Part shown: in pieces, positions 1 through 5,201 of the stretch
Layout: each line of letters starts with the position of its first letter
How positions within the stretch are numbered: position 1 is the first letter of the stretch
From: Pseudomonadota bacterium
GTDB taxonomy: Bacteria > Pseudomonadota > Alphaproteobacteria > Reyranellales > Reyranellaceae
Direction of reading: 5' to 3'
Assembly: GCA_023436825.1 (NCBI GenBank)
Contig: JAEZHS010000157.1
Span: 1 to 8,966 of the forward strand
DNA length: 8,966 nucleotides
The notes under the pieces: model-generated
What the model was told of the DNA's origin: nothing
The model's input: the letters and a program-made list of their open reading frames with translations, nothing else
Database searches by the model: none
Translations under genes and position numbers: made by a program

Positions 1-9
1 CCCCGATGC

Positions 10-19
10 GGGGGGGGGG
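10..19. repeat. Run of ten G
   Basis: Ten consecutive G follow CCCCGATGC, so the first 13 bases could fold as a CCCC/GGGG hairpin. Nothing coding is visible at this edge. A homopolymer of this length is prone to slippage, and its exact length may be a sequencing artefact. Confidence 0.6.
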
Positions 20-31
20 CCGTCCACCCCA

Positions 32-98
32 TCATCCCGAGCTACGCTTGGGACCTTTGGCGACGCCAATCAAAGGTCCCTCGCTGCGCTCGGGATGA
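32..98. repeat. Imperfect palindromic dispersed repeat (CHPERSEGP type)
   Basis: Two 27-base arms (32-58 and 72-98) are inverted copies of each other. They match at both ends (TCATCCCGAGC outside, GGGACCTTT inside) and differ only in the middle few bases. The 13-base loop contains a smaller GGC/GCC stem. Read on the minus strand it gives the peptide CHPERSEGP, which I recognise as the chance translation of a palindromic repeat scattered through intergenic regions of many high-GC bacteria and often mis-called as hypothetical proteins. It begins 6 bases beyond the stop of the lipoprotein gene, so it may also act as a transcript-end hairpin. Copy number in the genome cannot be seen from this window. 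Confidence 0.75.
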
Positions 99-104
99 CA
101 GCAG

Positions 105-635
105 TCAGCGGGGTGGCAGGGCGTAGAGGTCCTGCACGAGCTGCTGGAGGTTGGCGCGGATCGCGCGCTGATCAGCGATGCGCAGGCGATTGTTGTTGTC
201 GATGGCGTCGTCCAGTGTCGCCGTGCCCAGCCCTTGCAGCGTCCTGTCATAGACCACGGCGCCGCTGGTGGTGTCGGTCAGGCGCCAGGCAATCGCCGCC
301 GTCACTGTCATGGCGAAGCCGGCATAAGGCCGGCTGAGCGTCAGCAACGACCCGTCGAGGCGGAAGCGACCGTTGGCAGGCCGGCCCAGGCCGGCATTGG
401 CCAACGTCTGCACCAGCGCCTGCTGCACCTGATCGGGATCGACCGCAGACCTCCATGGCATGCCGACGTCAGGGCCGAGCGTGACCGAGCCGACGGTGAT
501 GGCGTTGCGATAGACCGAGGCGGCGCCCTGGCCCAGCGGCACGCCCGCCACCATCGCCGAATGGGAGGCGGGCGACGCACAGGCGCCGACGATCGCGAGC
601 GGCAATGTCGCCAGCAGCAGGCGGCGGGACGGCAT
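105..635 (-). CDS. Putative lipoprotein of unknown function
   Basis: This 176-residue protein is probably exported and lipid-anchored. It has two arginines (R4, R5), a hydrophobic stretch (L6-V16) and a lipobox V-G-A-C with the acylated cysteine at C19. The mature part shows no motif I recognise. It has a helix-like segment DPDQVQQALVQTLANAGL, then alternating beta-like segments, and ends in another helix near the C-terminus. That outline resembles small periplasmic lipoproteins of the YajG or LptE type, but this is only a shape argument. I chose the ATG at 635 over two upstream in-frame ATGs because only this start puts the arginines and hydrophobic core at the N-terminus. It lies one base after the stop of the small secreted peptide, which suggests translational coupling. 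Confidence 0.7.
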   Translation of the reverse strand: MPSRRLLLATLPLAIVGACASPASHSAMVAGVPLGQGAASVYRNAITVGSVTLGPDVGMPWRSAVDPDQVQQALVQTLANAGLGRPANGRFRLDGSLLTLSRPYAGFAMTVTAAIAWRLTDTTSGAVVYDRTLQGLGTATLDDAIDNNNRLRIADQRAIRANLQQLVQDLYALPPR

Positions 636-636
636 A

Positions 637-753
637 TCAGGTCGTTGGCTGACCCTGCGGCGGCGGAGGCGGCGGGGCATCGTCGCATTGCGCCCAGGCC
701 GGCGCGGCAACGGCCAACAGAACGGCGAGAGCCAGGCTGAGAAGACGGGTCAT
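637..753 (-). CDS. Small secreted proline-rich peptide, 38 residues
   Basis: The product has a classic Sec signal peptide: MTR, a hydrophobic core rich in Leu, Ala and Val (about residues 4-17), and an A-W-A/Q cleavage site. This would leave a mature peptide of about 17 residues, QCDDAPPPPPPQGQPTT, with one cysteine and six consecutive prolines. A strong Shine-Dalgarno, GGAGG at 759-763, sits 5 bases from the ATG, which is the main reason to call this a gene. The stop is one base from the ATG of the lipoprotein gene, so the two are probably translated together. The reading frame stays open upstream into the displaced frame of the broken vapC, but only the part from 753 looks like a protein. 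Function is unknown; a periplasmic partner of the lipoprotein is a guess. Confidence 0.6.
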   Translation of the reverse strand: MTRLLSLALAVLLAVAAPAWAQCDDAPPPPPPQGQPTT

Positions 754-758
754 CGGCG

Positions 759-763
759 CCTCC
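759..763 (-). promoter_or_regulatory. Strong Shine-Dalgarno of the 38-residue peptide
   Basis: On the minus strand GGAGG lies 5 bases before the ATG at 753. It decides the start of the small secreted peptide and argues against reading that frame as an extension of the vapC ORF. Confidence 0.7.
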
Positions 764-802
764 GGAAACGTCGCTGAGTATGCCGCAGTCAACGGCAACC
801 GC

Positions 803-1194
803 CTAGACGACCCGGCCAATATCGGTCCGGGTGAAGTCGTCTCCTTTGAACAGGAGCGGTACATTGAGGCTCTTGGCGAGCGCGTAGGCAGCACAATCAA
901 CGAGATTGAGCCCGGCCGGATGGTTGCCTTTGCCGAACCGACGATAGGCGTCGAAAGCTGCCAGCGATTCCTGCTTACCGAAGGGCTCGATGGTGAACGC
1001 GCCCGTGTCGAAAAGGGCTTCATAGCGGTCGACAAGGCGAGCACCGCCCGACTGAAAGCCAGAAGACGGGTCTCGAGATCCGTCATTGCCGAAAGGCGCA
1101 CCTCATCTTCTCGCGAGAGCGCGAGTTGGAACGCCCGCGCATCGTGCTCCGCGAGAAGCACGGCCATCACTGCCGACGTATCGACGACGATCAA
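803..1194 (-). pseudogene. vapC: VapC-type PIN-domain toxin, frameshifted
   Basis: PIN-domain toxins are Mg-dependent ribonucleases. The first 49 residues read MIVVDTSAVMAVLL... with the first acidic residue D5 and the second in DLETR (E41). At 1046-1050 (minus strand CGGGC) the family-like sequence moves to another frame. It continues there as GGARLVDRYEALFDTGAFT and carries on through NLVDCAAYALAKS, with the third acid at D100, to LFKGDDF, ending at TAG 803-805. The span is 392 bases, one short of the 393 needed for 130 codons plus stop, so a single base is missing. Without correction the ribosome loses D100 and the GDDF acids and reads on into the frame of the downstream secreted peptide. 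The toxin is therefore inactive, or the base is a sequencing error. The start is TTG, overlapping the vapB stop (TTGA). Confidence 0.85.
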
Positions 1195-1472
1195 TCGAAG
1201 GTGCCCTTGTCGTTGTAGCCCAGGATCTCGTCGTTCGTTCGAGTATCGAGGATCGGCAACGCCGCCGCCTGCCTGGAGATTTCCTCGATCCTTCGAAGCT
1301 TCTCGCTCTGCGCCGGCGTGAGCGCCGCGATTTGCTTCTCGTAATCAACGTTCATCGCGCGCAGCTTTTCTTCCGCGGCCTGGGTAACAGCCTCGGTGAT
1401 GGATAGGCCCGTGCGCTTCGCCAACTCCCGAACGACTCTCTCAGTCTCGCGACTTTTGATGTTGAGGGCCAT
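1191..1472 (-). CDS. vapB: VapB-type antitoxin (Rv0623-like)
   Basis: This 93-residue protein opens with MALNIKSRETERVVRELAKRTG followed by SITEAVTQAAEEKL. That is the ribbon-helix-helix DNA-binding start of the PSK/Rv0623-like VapB antitoxins. The family binds its own operator through this region and blocks VapC through the C-terminal part, which here ends acidic and flexible (...DEILGYNDKGTFD). AGGAAGA is the ribosome binding site and overlaps an inverted repeat that ends one base before the ATG. The stop codon shares four bases with the TTG start of vapC, so the pair is translationally coupled. The antitoxin frame is intact although its toxin partner is broken. The family assignment is firm; the exact subfamily is from memory. 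Confidence 0.88.
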   Translation of the reverse strand: MALNIKSRETERVVRELAKRTGLSITEAVTQAAEEKLRAMNVDYEKQIAALTPAQSEKLRRIEEISRQAAALPILDTRTNDEILGYNDKGTFD

Positions 1473-1473
1473 T

Positions 1474-1509
1474 TTCTTCCTGTCTTCCTGATTAGGAAGA
1501 CAGGAAGAA
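1474..1509. promoter_or_regulatory. Perfect 16-bp inverted repeat, probable VapB operator
   Basis: The arms TTCTTCCTGTCTTCCT (1474-1489) and AGGAAGACAGGAAGAA (1494-1509) are exact reverse complements separated by GATT. Each arm also holds a tandem half-site (CTTCCT repeated 8 bases apart), which suits cooperative binding by ribbon-helix-helix dimers. The repeat ends one base before the vapB ATG and includes its Shine-Dalgarno, so in RNA the same hairpin could also mask the ribosome binding site. No T-tract follows on the minus strand, which argues against a terminator. Confidence 0.75.
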
Positions 1510-1521
1510 CAGAGGTCTTTA

Positions 1522-2505
1522 TCAAGCCAGTGCTTTAAGGAACTCGATCAGCAGTCGATTGACGTCCTCCGCCCGCTCCTGCTGCACCCAATGTCCGGCA
1601 CCCTCGAGGATATGACTGCCGCGCAGGCCAGGGAGCGTCTTGGGAAAGGCGTCGAGCTGGGCCTGCGCTGCCGGAAAGCGCAGGACGCCGTCACGGCTGC
1701 CGGCGATGAATAGCGAGGGCTGGCGGATCGGCTGGCCGCGCCACGGGCCGCCCAGCTCCCAGTTGCGCCTGAGGTTGCGATACCAGTTCAGGCCGCCGCG
1801 GAAACCGGTGCGGGCGAATTCCTGCGTGTAGTAGTCGAGATCCGCCTCGCTCAGCCATGCCGGCAGTGTCGGCGGATCGACGGTGTTGGTGAGCAGTGTG
1901 CCACTGCCCAGGCGGGCGAAGCCCTTGCCCTTATCGGTGAAGTCGCCGGCGGCGGTGAAGTAGATGCGGCGCAGCGCACCCCGGATGTCCTGCTGCAGCT
2001 CGGCCTCGGGCACGCCGGGCTTCTGGAAATACTGCAGGTAGAAGTCGTTGATGCCGAGCTTCTCGAGCGCGCTGAGCACGTCGACGTAGCCCGGCGGCGC
2101 GTAGGGGACGCTCATGGCGCAGACGGCGGGAAAGAGATCGGGCCGCCACAGCGCGGCATGCCAGGCAACCGGCGCGCCCCAGTCATGACCGACGATGATC
2201 GCCTTCGTCTCGCCGAGCGCCTTCACCAGCTCGGCCATGTCGCCGACGAGATGATGGAGCGTGTACTGATCGATCGGCTCGGGCGCCTGCGTGCCGCCAT
2301 AGCCGCGCATGTCGGGCGCCACGCAGCGAAAGCCCGCGGCGCTCACGGCCGTGAGCTGATGGCGCCACGAGTACCAGCTCTCCGGCCAGCCGTGGCAGAA
2401 CAGCACCAGCGGACCGCTGCCGATCTCGGCGTAGCGCATGTCGATGTTGTTGGCTTTGGTCGTCTTGAGCGTGACGCCCGGGACGGGCGAGGAAGTGTCG
2501 GTCAT
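1522..2505 (-). CDS. Alpha/beta hydrolase, soluble epoxide hydrolase type
   Basis: This 327-residue protein should open epoxides to diols, or act on a related substrate, in the cytosol; no signal peptide is seen. The oxyanion motif HGWPES begins at H38. The nucleophile elbow GHDWG has D108, as in epoxide hydrolases and dehalogenases rather than serine esterases. The cap domain has both tyrosines that polarise the epoxide: Y156 in FYLQYFQKPG and Y242 in NWYRN, matching the paired tyrosines of mammalian soluble epoxide hydrolase. The charge relay is completed by D272 (GSRDGV) and H305 (GAGHW). Length fits the family. The ATG at 2505 lies 9 bases after the aztB stop, so it is probably read from the same transcript, although no strong Shine-Dalgarno is visible. 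The natural substrate cannot be inferred, and the link with zinc uptake may only be positional. Confidence 0.9.
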   Translation of the reverse strand: MTDTSSPVPGVTLKTTKANNIDMRYAEIGSGPLVLFCHGWPESWYSWRHQLTAVSAAGFRCVAPDMRGYGGTQAPEPIDQYTLHHLVGDMAELVKALGETKAIIVGHDWGAPVAWHAALWRPDLFPAVCAMSVPYAPPGYVDVLSALEKLGINDFYLQYFQKPGVPEAELQQDIRGALRRIYFTAAGDFTDKGKGFARLGSGTLLTNTVDPPTLPAWLSEADLDYYTQEFARTGFRGGLNWYRNLRRNWELGGPWRGQPIRQPSLFIAGSRDGVLRFPAAQAQLDAFPKTLPGLRGSHILEGAGHWVQQERAEDVNRLLIEFLKALA

Positions 2506-2514
2506 GACGGTAGC

Positions 2515-3384
2515 TTAACCGCGTAGATGCACCGGATGCGAGAGCCGTGCGCGTACCGAAGCGCGCGATCCGAAGAGCAGCGAGCCCAGGAAGAACAGGC
2601 TGGCGAACAGCACGATCACGGGGCCCGACGGCAGGCCGGCATGGAACGACACCAAGAGGCCGATGAGCGCGGAGGCAAAGGCCATCGGCGCCGCGACCAG
2701 GGTCATCGACCACACCTCGCGCGCCCAGAACGACGCAGCGACGGCGGGCAGCAGGATCAGGCCGAGCGCCATCAGCGTTCCCAGCGCCTGGAAGCCCGCC
2801 ACCATGTTCAGCACCGCGAGCGCGAGGAACAGGTAGTGATAGACCGAGCCGCGGATGCCCATGGCGGCGAGGAAGCCCGGGTTGAAGCATTCGACGACCA
2901 GCGGCCGATAGATCGCGGCGAGGCCGACCAGGGTGAGCGTGGCCGTCGAGACCACCAGCACCAGCGCGGTCTCGTCGACGGCGAGGATGGCGCCGAACAG
3001 GATGTTCATCAGGTCGACCGCCGAGCCGCGCAACGACACGATCAACACGCCGAGCGCCATTGCGGTGAGATAGGCCGCGGCGAAGCTGGCATCCTCGCGC
3101 ATGCTCGAGAAGCGGGCGATCACGCCAGACACCAGTGCGGTGGCGGTGCCGGCCAGAAAGCCGCCGAGACTCATGGCCGGCAGCGACAGCCCGCCCAGCA
3201 GGAAACCGAGCGCGGCGCCGGGCAGCAGGGCGTGGGCGAGCGCATCTCCCATCAGGCTCATGCGCCGCAGGATCAGGAACACACCGATCGCCGAGCCGCC
3301 GACCGACAAGGCGAGACTTGCCACCAGCGCGCGCCGCATGAAGCCGAAGTCCGCGAACGGCGCGATCAGATATTCGTAGAACAT
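2515..3384 (-). CDS. aztB: Zinc ABC transporter permease, AztB-like (ZnuB/ABC-3 family)
   Basis: This 289-residue integral membrane protein carries metal through the inner membrane for a ZnuABC/AztABC-type importer. It has around eight or nine hydrophobic segments, at about residues 18-39, 51-65, 70-92, 101-118, 126-159, 183-218, 226-246 and 252-273. The family motif LRRMSLMGDALAHALLPG lies at residues 39-56. SMREDASFAA and SLRGSAVDLMNILFG are further conserved blocks of the ABC-3 family. The N-terminus (IAPFADFGFMRRAL) is like the AztB subgroup I remember. It starts 10 bases after the aztA stop and is followed 9 bases later by the hydrolase. The symbol is chosen over znuB because both subunits resemble the Azt branch, though the ZnuB/MntB alternatives are not excluded. 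Confidence 0.85.
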   Translation of the reverse strand: MFYEYLIAPFADFGFMRRALVASLALSVGGSAIGVFLILRRMSLMGDALAHALLPGAALGFLLGGLSLPAMSLGGFLAGTATALVSGVIARFSSMREDASFAAAYLTAMALGVLIVSLRGSAVDLMNILFGAILAVDETALVLVVSTATLTLVGLAAIYRPLVVECFNPGFLAAMGIRGSVYHYLFLALAVLNMVAGFQALGTLMALGLILLPAVAASFWAREVWSMTLVAAPMAFASALIGLLVSFHAGLPSGPVIVLFASLFFLGSLLFGSRASVRARLSHPVHLRG

Positions 3385-3394
3385 GGTGACGCCG

Positions 3395-4138
3395 TCAGGC
3401 GCTCATCCGCATCGGCACGTCGCAAGTGCCGGCATGCTCGTCCCAGGCCTCGGCCATGGCGCGGGCGCGCAGCAGGTTCTCGGCCGACAGCACCCTGACG
3501 GTCGGACCGGCATCGACCAGTTCGCGCGCCAGCAGCAGCGTATTGGGGAAATCGCGCCGGACCTGGTCGAGATCGTGCAGGACCGCAACCACCGTGCGCT
3601 GCTCGGCGCGCCAGCGTTGGATCACGGCCATGAGGTCGTTGACGGTCTTGGCATCGATGGCGGCAAACGGCTCGTCCAGCAGGACGAGATCGGCATCCTG
3701 CAGCAGCAGGCGGGCGAACAGCACGCGCTGGAACTGGCCGACCGACAGCGTGTCGATCGGCCGGCGCTCGAAGCCGGCCAGCCCGACCGCTTCGATGGCA
3801 TGCTGCGCATCGTGGATGTCGATATGCTTGGCGGCACCAAAGCCGCCGAAGCGCGCCCAACGGCCGAGCAGCACGGTATCGAACACCGAGATCGGAAAGG
3901 CGCGGTCGATCTCGGCCTGCTGCGGCAAATAGGCGATGCGCTTGGCCGTCGATTCGATGCGGCCCTCGATGTGGGGGGCCAGCCCCAGCAGGGCCTTCAA
4001 CAGCGTGCTCTTGCCGGCGCCGTTGGGGCCGACGATCGCCGTCATCTCGGCTGCCGGAATTTCCGCTGACACATGGTGCACCGCCGGATGACGGTCGTAG
4101 CTCACCGTCAAATTCACCAAGCGAAGCGCGGCGTTCAC
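3395..4138 (-). CDS. aztA: Zinc ABC transporter ATP-binding protein, AztA-like
   Basis: This ATPase subunit powers the metal importer with the permease downstream. In the 247-residue form the Walker A is GPNGAGKST (37-45), the Q-loop LPQQ has Q74, Walker B is LVLLDEP (D155, E156), and the H-loop LHD has H188. The signature motif reads LSVGQ (131-135) instead of LSGGQ. This is a substitution at the third position, which some working ABC proteins also carry. AEIDRAFPISVFD and LLLARELVDAGP fit the AztA branch. I prefer the GTG at 4138 because it overlaps the stop of the upstream small ORF (GTGA) and begins right at the first conserved strand. A GTG at 4162 would add eight residues (MARRLVGA) of no family likeness. 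A Zur-like box lies about 120 bases upstream. No solute-binding protein gene is adjacent. Confidence 0.87.
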   Translation of the reverse strand: MNAALRLVNLTVSYDRHPAVHHVSAEIPAAEMTAIVGPNGAGKSTLLKALLGLAPHIEGRIESTAKRIAYLPQQAEIDRAFPISVFDTVLLGRWARFGGFGAAKHIDIHDAQHAIEAVGLAGFERRPIDTLSVGQFQRVLFARLLLQDADLVLLDEPFAAIDAKTVNDLMAVIQRWRAEQRTVVAVLHDLDQVRRDFPNTLLLARELVDAGPTVRVLSAENLLRARAMAEAWDEHAGTCDVPMRMSA

Positions 4139-4251
4139 AGCGCCCACCAGGCGGCGAGCCACAGCAGCGCCGACACGCCAAGTGCCGCCACGATACGCGT
4201 GGGCGCACTCATGGCGAGCAGCGCAGTGCCGGGCGAAACGGGCTCATGCAT
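4135..4251 (-). CDS. Possible 38-residue single-helix membrane protein upstream of aztA
   Basis: The ORF encodes a short N-terminus (MHEPVSPGTALLAMSAP) followed by one hydrophobic helix of about 20 residues (core VAALGVSALLWLAAWW) that runs to the C-terminus. Three things suggest it is translated. Its TGA overlaps the aztA GTG in a GTGA junction. Its third codon positions are mostly G or C, like the neighbouring genes. It also begins 5 bases downstream of the Zur-like box. Against it, no Shine-Dalgarno precedes either the ATG at 4251 or the internal ATG at 4212 (25-residue form). If transcription starts just past the Zur box, the first ATG would be almost leaderless. I do not recognise the protein. 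A small membrane partner of the AztAB transporter is a guess, and an untranslated leader is the alternative. Confidence 0.4.
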   Translation of the reverse strand: MHEPVSPGTALLAMSAPTRIVAALGVSALLWLAAWWAL

Positions 4252-4256
4252 GACGG

Positions 4257-4279
4257 GAATTGTTATAATATTACTCAAA
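4257..4279. promoter_or_regulatory. Candidate Zur box between aztA and the DUF1223 gene
   Basis: The core GTTATAATATTAC (4262-4274) matches the remembered Zur core GTTATAnTATAAC at every fixed position but one. The left flank GAATT is close to the consensus GAAAT, while the right flank is poor. AT-rich sequence in a GC-rich genome at just this place, upstream of a zinc transporter, supports zinc-responsive repression: Zur with zinc bound would block transcription, and zinc shortage would release it. The site is close enough to both genes to act on both directions. The consensus is from general knowledge, not from a search. Confidence 0.72.
4261..4269 (+). promoter_or_regulatory. Extended -10 element reading toward DUF1223
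   Basis: TGTTATAAT is an exact TGnTATAAT extended -10, lying inside the Zur-like box. It would start transcripts near 4276, about 100 bases before the DUF1223 ATG. No good -35 is seen, which extended -10 promoters can tolerate. On the other strand TATTAT and TATAAC in the same site are possible -10s for aztA. The match may partly be a by-product of the Zur consensus. Confidence 0.4.
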
Positions 4280-4378
4280 GAGAGTCCAGTCGTCGGACTC
4301 GGTATCGCGAGCCCGCGTGATGGCCGACTAACCGTTTGTTGATTGGCAGGAAGGCCCCGACGCGCGCATCTTCCGATC

Positions 4379-5152
4379 ATGGCGAAACTTTCGGGTCCTG
4401 GACGGCGGTCCCTGCTGATCGGCGGCGCCGCAGCGGCGGGCGTTGCGGCGACGGCTGGGCGCATCGTCTTGGCCAAGCCGCCGAGCGTGGCCGAGGGACC
4501 CTGGGCGGTCGAGCTCTTCACCTCGCAGGGCTGCAGCTCCTGCCCGCCGGCCGACGCCTATCTCGGCGTGCTGGCCAAGCGGCCCGACATCGTCGCGCTG
4601 TCGTATCACGTCGACTACTGGGACTATATCGGCTGGAAGGACGCGTTCGCGACGCGCGCCACCACCGATCGCCAGCGCGCTTATGCGCGCGTGCTGAAGC
4701 AGCGCTATGTCTACACGCCGGAGATGGTGGTCGAGGGCATCGGCCACGACACCGGCCGCGAACGCGCCGGCGTCGAGAAACTTCTGGCCGAAGCGCAACG
4801 CCGCTCGACCAGGCGCGCCACGCCGGAACTGTCGCGAACCCAAGGCGGCAGTCTTGCCGTCAAGCTGGCGGCTTTCCCGCTCGAGGGCCAGCCCGCCGAC
4901 GTGACGCTCGCGATCTACGATCGTCGCCATTCCACGCCCGTGGCCAGCGGCGAGAACCAGGGCCGCATGATCGAGAACTTCAACGTCGTGCGCCGCCTCA
5001 AAGTGTTGAGCCGCTGGGACGGCGCGGAGGCGAGCTGGACGGTCGAAGATGCCGGTCTGCAACCAGGCCTGGGCGCGGCAGTGATCGTGCAGCGCGCCGA
5101 CCATGGCCCGGTGATCGGCTGCAACAAACTGGAGCCAATGGTCTCCGGTTAG
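4379..5152 (+). CDS. DUF1223 family exported thioredoxin-like protein
   Basis: This 257-residue protein is probably periplasmic. Its N-terminus has a twin arginine (GRRSLLIGG, R9-R10) followed by an Ala/Gly-rich hydrophobic stretch to about residue 27, which resembles a Tat signal. The mature part begins with VELFTSQGCSSCPPAD, with a redox-type CxxC (C52, C55). It then has the family-typical LSYHVDYWDYIGWKD (74-88), YTPEMVVEG (112-120) and SGENQGRMIENFNVVR (190-205). DUF1223 proteins have a thioredoxin-like fold; their substrate is not known to me. I chose the ATG at 4379 because the signal peptide begins there; a TTG at 4343 would add twelve unlikely residues. The Shine-Dalgarno is weak: AGGAAGG at 4348-4354 is too distant. 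It is divergent from aztA and may share its Zur-like site. The helicase starts 49 bases downstream. Confidence 0.88.
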   Translation: MAKLSGPGRRSLLIGGAAAAGVAATAGRIVLAKPPSVAEGPWAVELFTSQGCSSCPPADAYLGVLAKRPDIVALSYHVDYWDYIGWKDAFATRATTDRQRAYARVLKQRYVYTPEMVVEGIGHDTGRERAGVEKLLAEAQRRSTRRATPELSRTQGGSLAVKLAAFPLEGQPADVTLAIYDRRHSTPVASGENQGRMIENFNVVRRLKVLSRWDGAEASWTVEDAGLQPGLGAAVIVQRADHGPVIGCNKLEPMVSG

Positions 5153-5201
5153 CCCGGGCTGAGGCCTTGCGTCGGCCATGGCCGCGCGCGAAGGTGGGCC
5201 G

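Noticed and set aside
32..250. 72-residue minus-strand ORF containing CHPERSEGP
   Set aside because: This is the usual false gene made by translating the palindromic repeat, and it overlaps the lipoprotein gene.
1046..1052. Programmed frameshifting in vapC
   Set aside because: There is no convincing slippery heptamer or downstream stimulatory structure, so natural loss or a sequencing error is simpler.
637..1194. A continuous 185-residue minus-strand ORF that looks like VapC fused to a signal peptide
   Set aside because: Only residues 1-49 are VapC. The middle is the wrong frame of the vapC remainder, and the last 38 residues are a separate ORF with its own strong Shine-Dalgarno.
1474..1509. 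The inverted repeat as a terminator for the hydrolase transcript
   Set aside because: No T-tract follows on the minus strand, and the repeat merges directly into the vapB ribosome binding site.
2527..3498. 323-residue plus-strand ORF opposite aztB
   Set aside because: It is rich in Arg, Gln, His and Glu as expected from the antisense of a membrane protein gene, and the permease frame is certain.
4252..4521. Upstream extension of the small ORF before aztA to a 128-residue protein
   Set aside because: The extension would run through the Zur-like box and back over the start of the divergent DUF1223 gene, and it resembles no protein.
5151..5160. Small palindrome AGCCCGGGCT after the DUF1223 stop as a terminator
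   Set aside because: The arms are too short, there is no loop or T-tract, and the helicase follows within 49 bases on the same strand.
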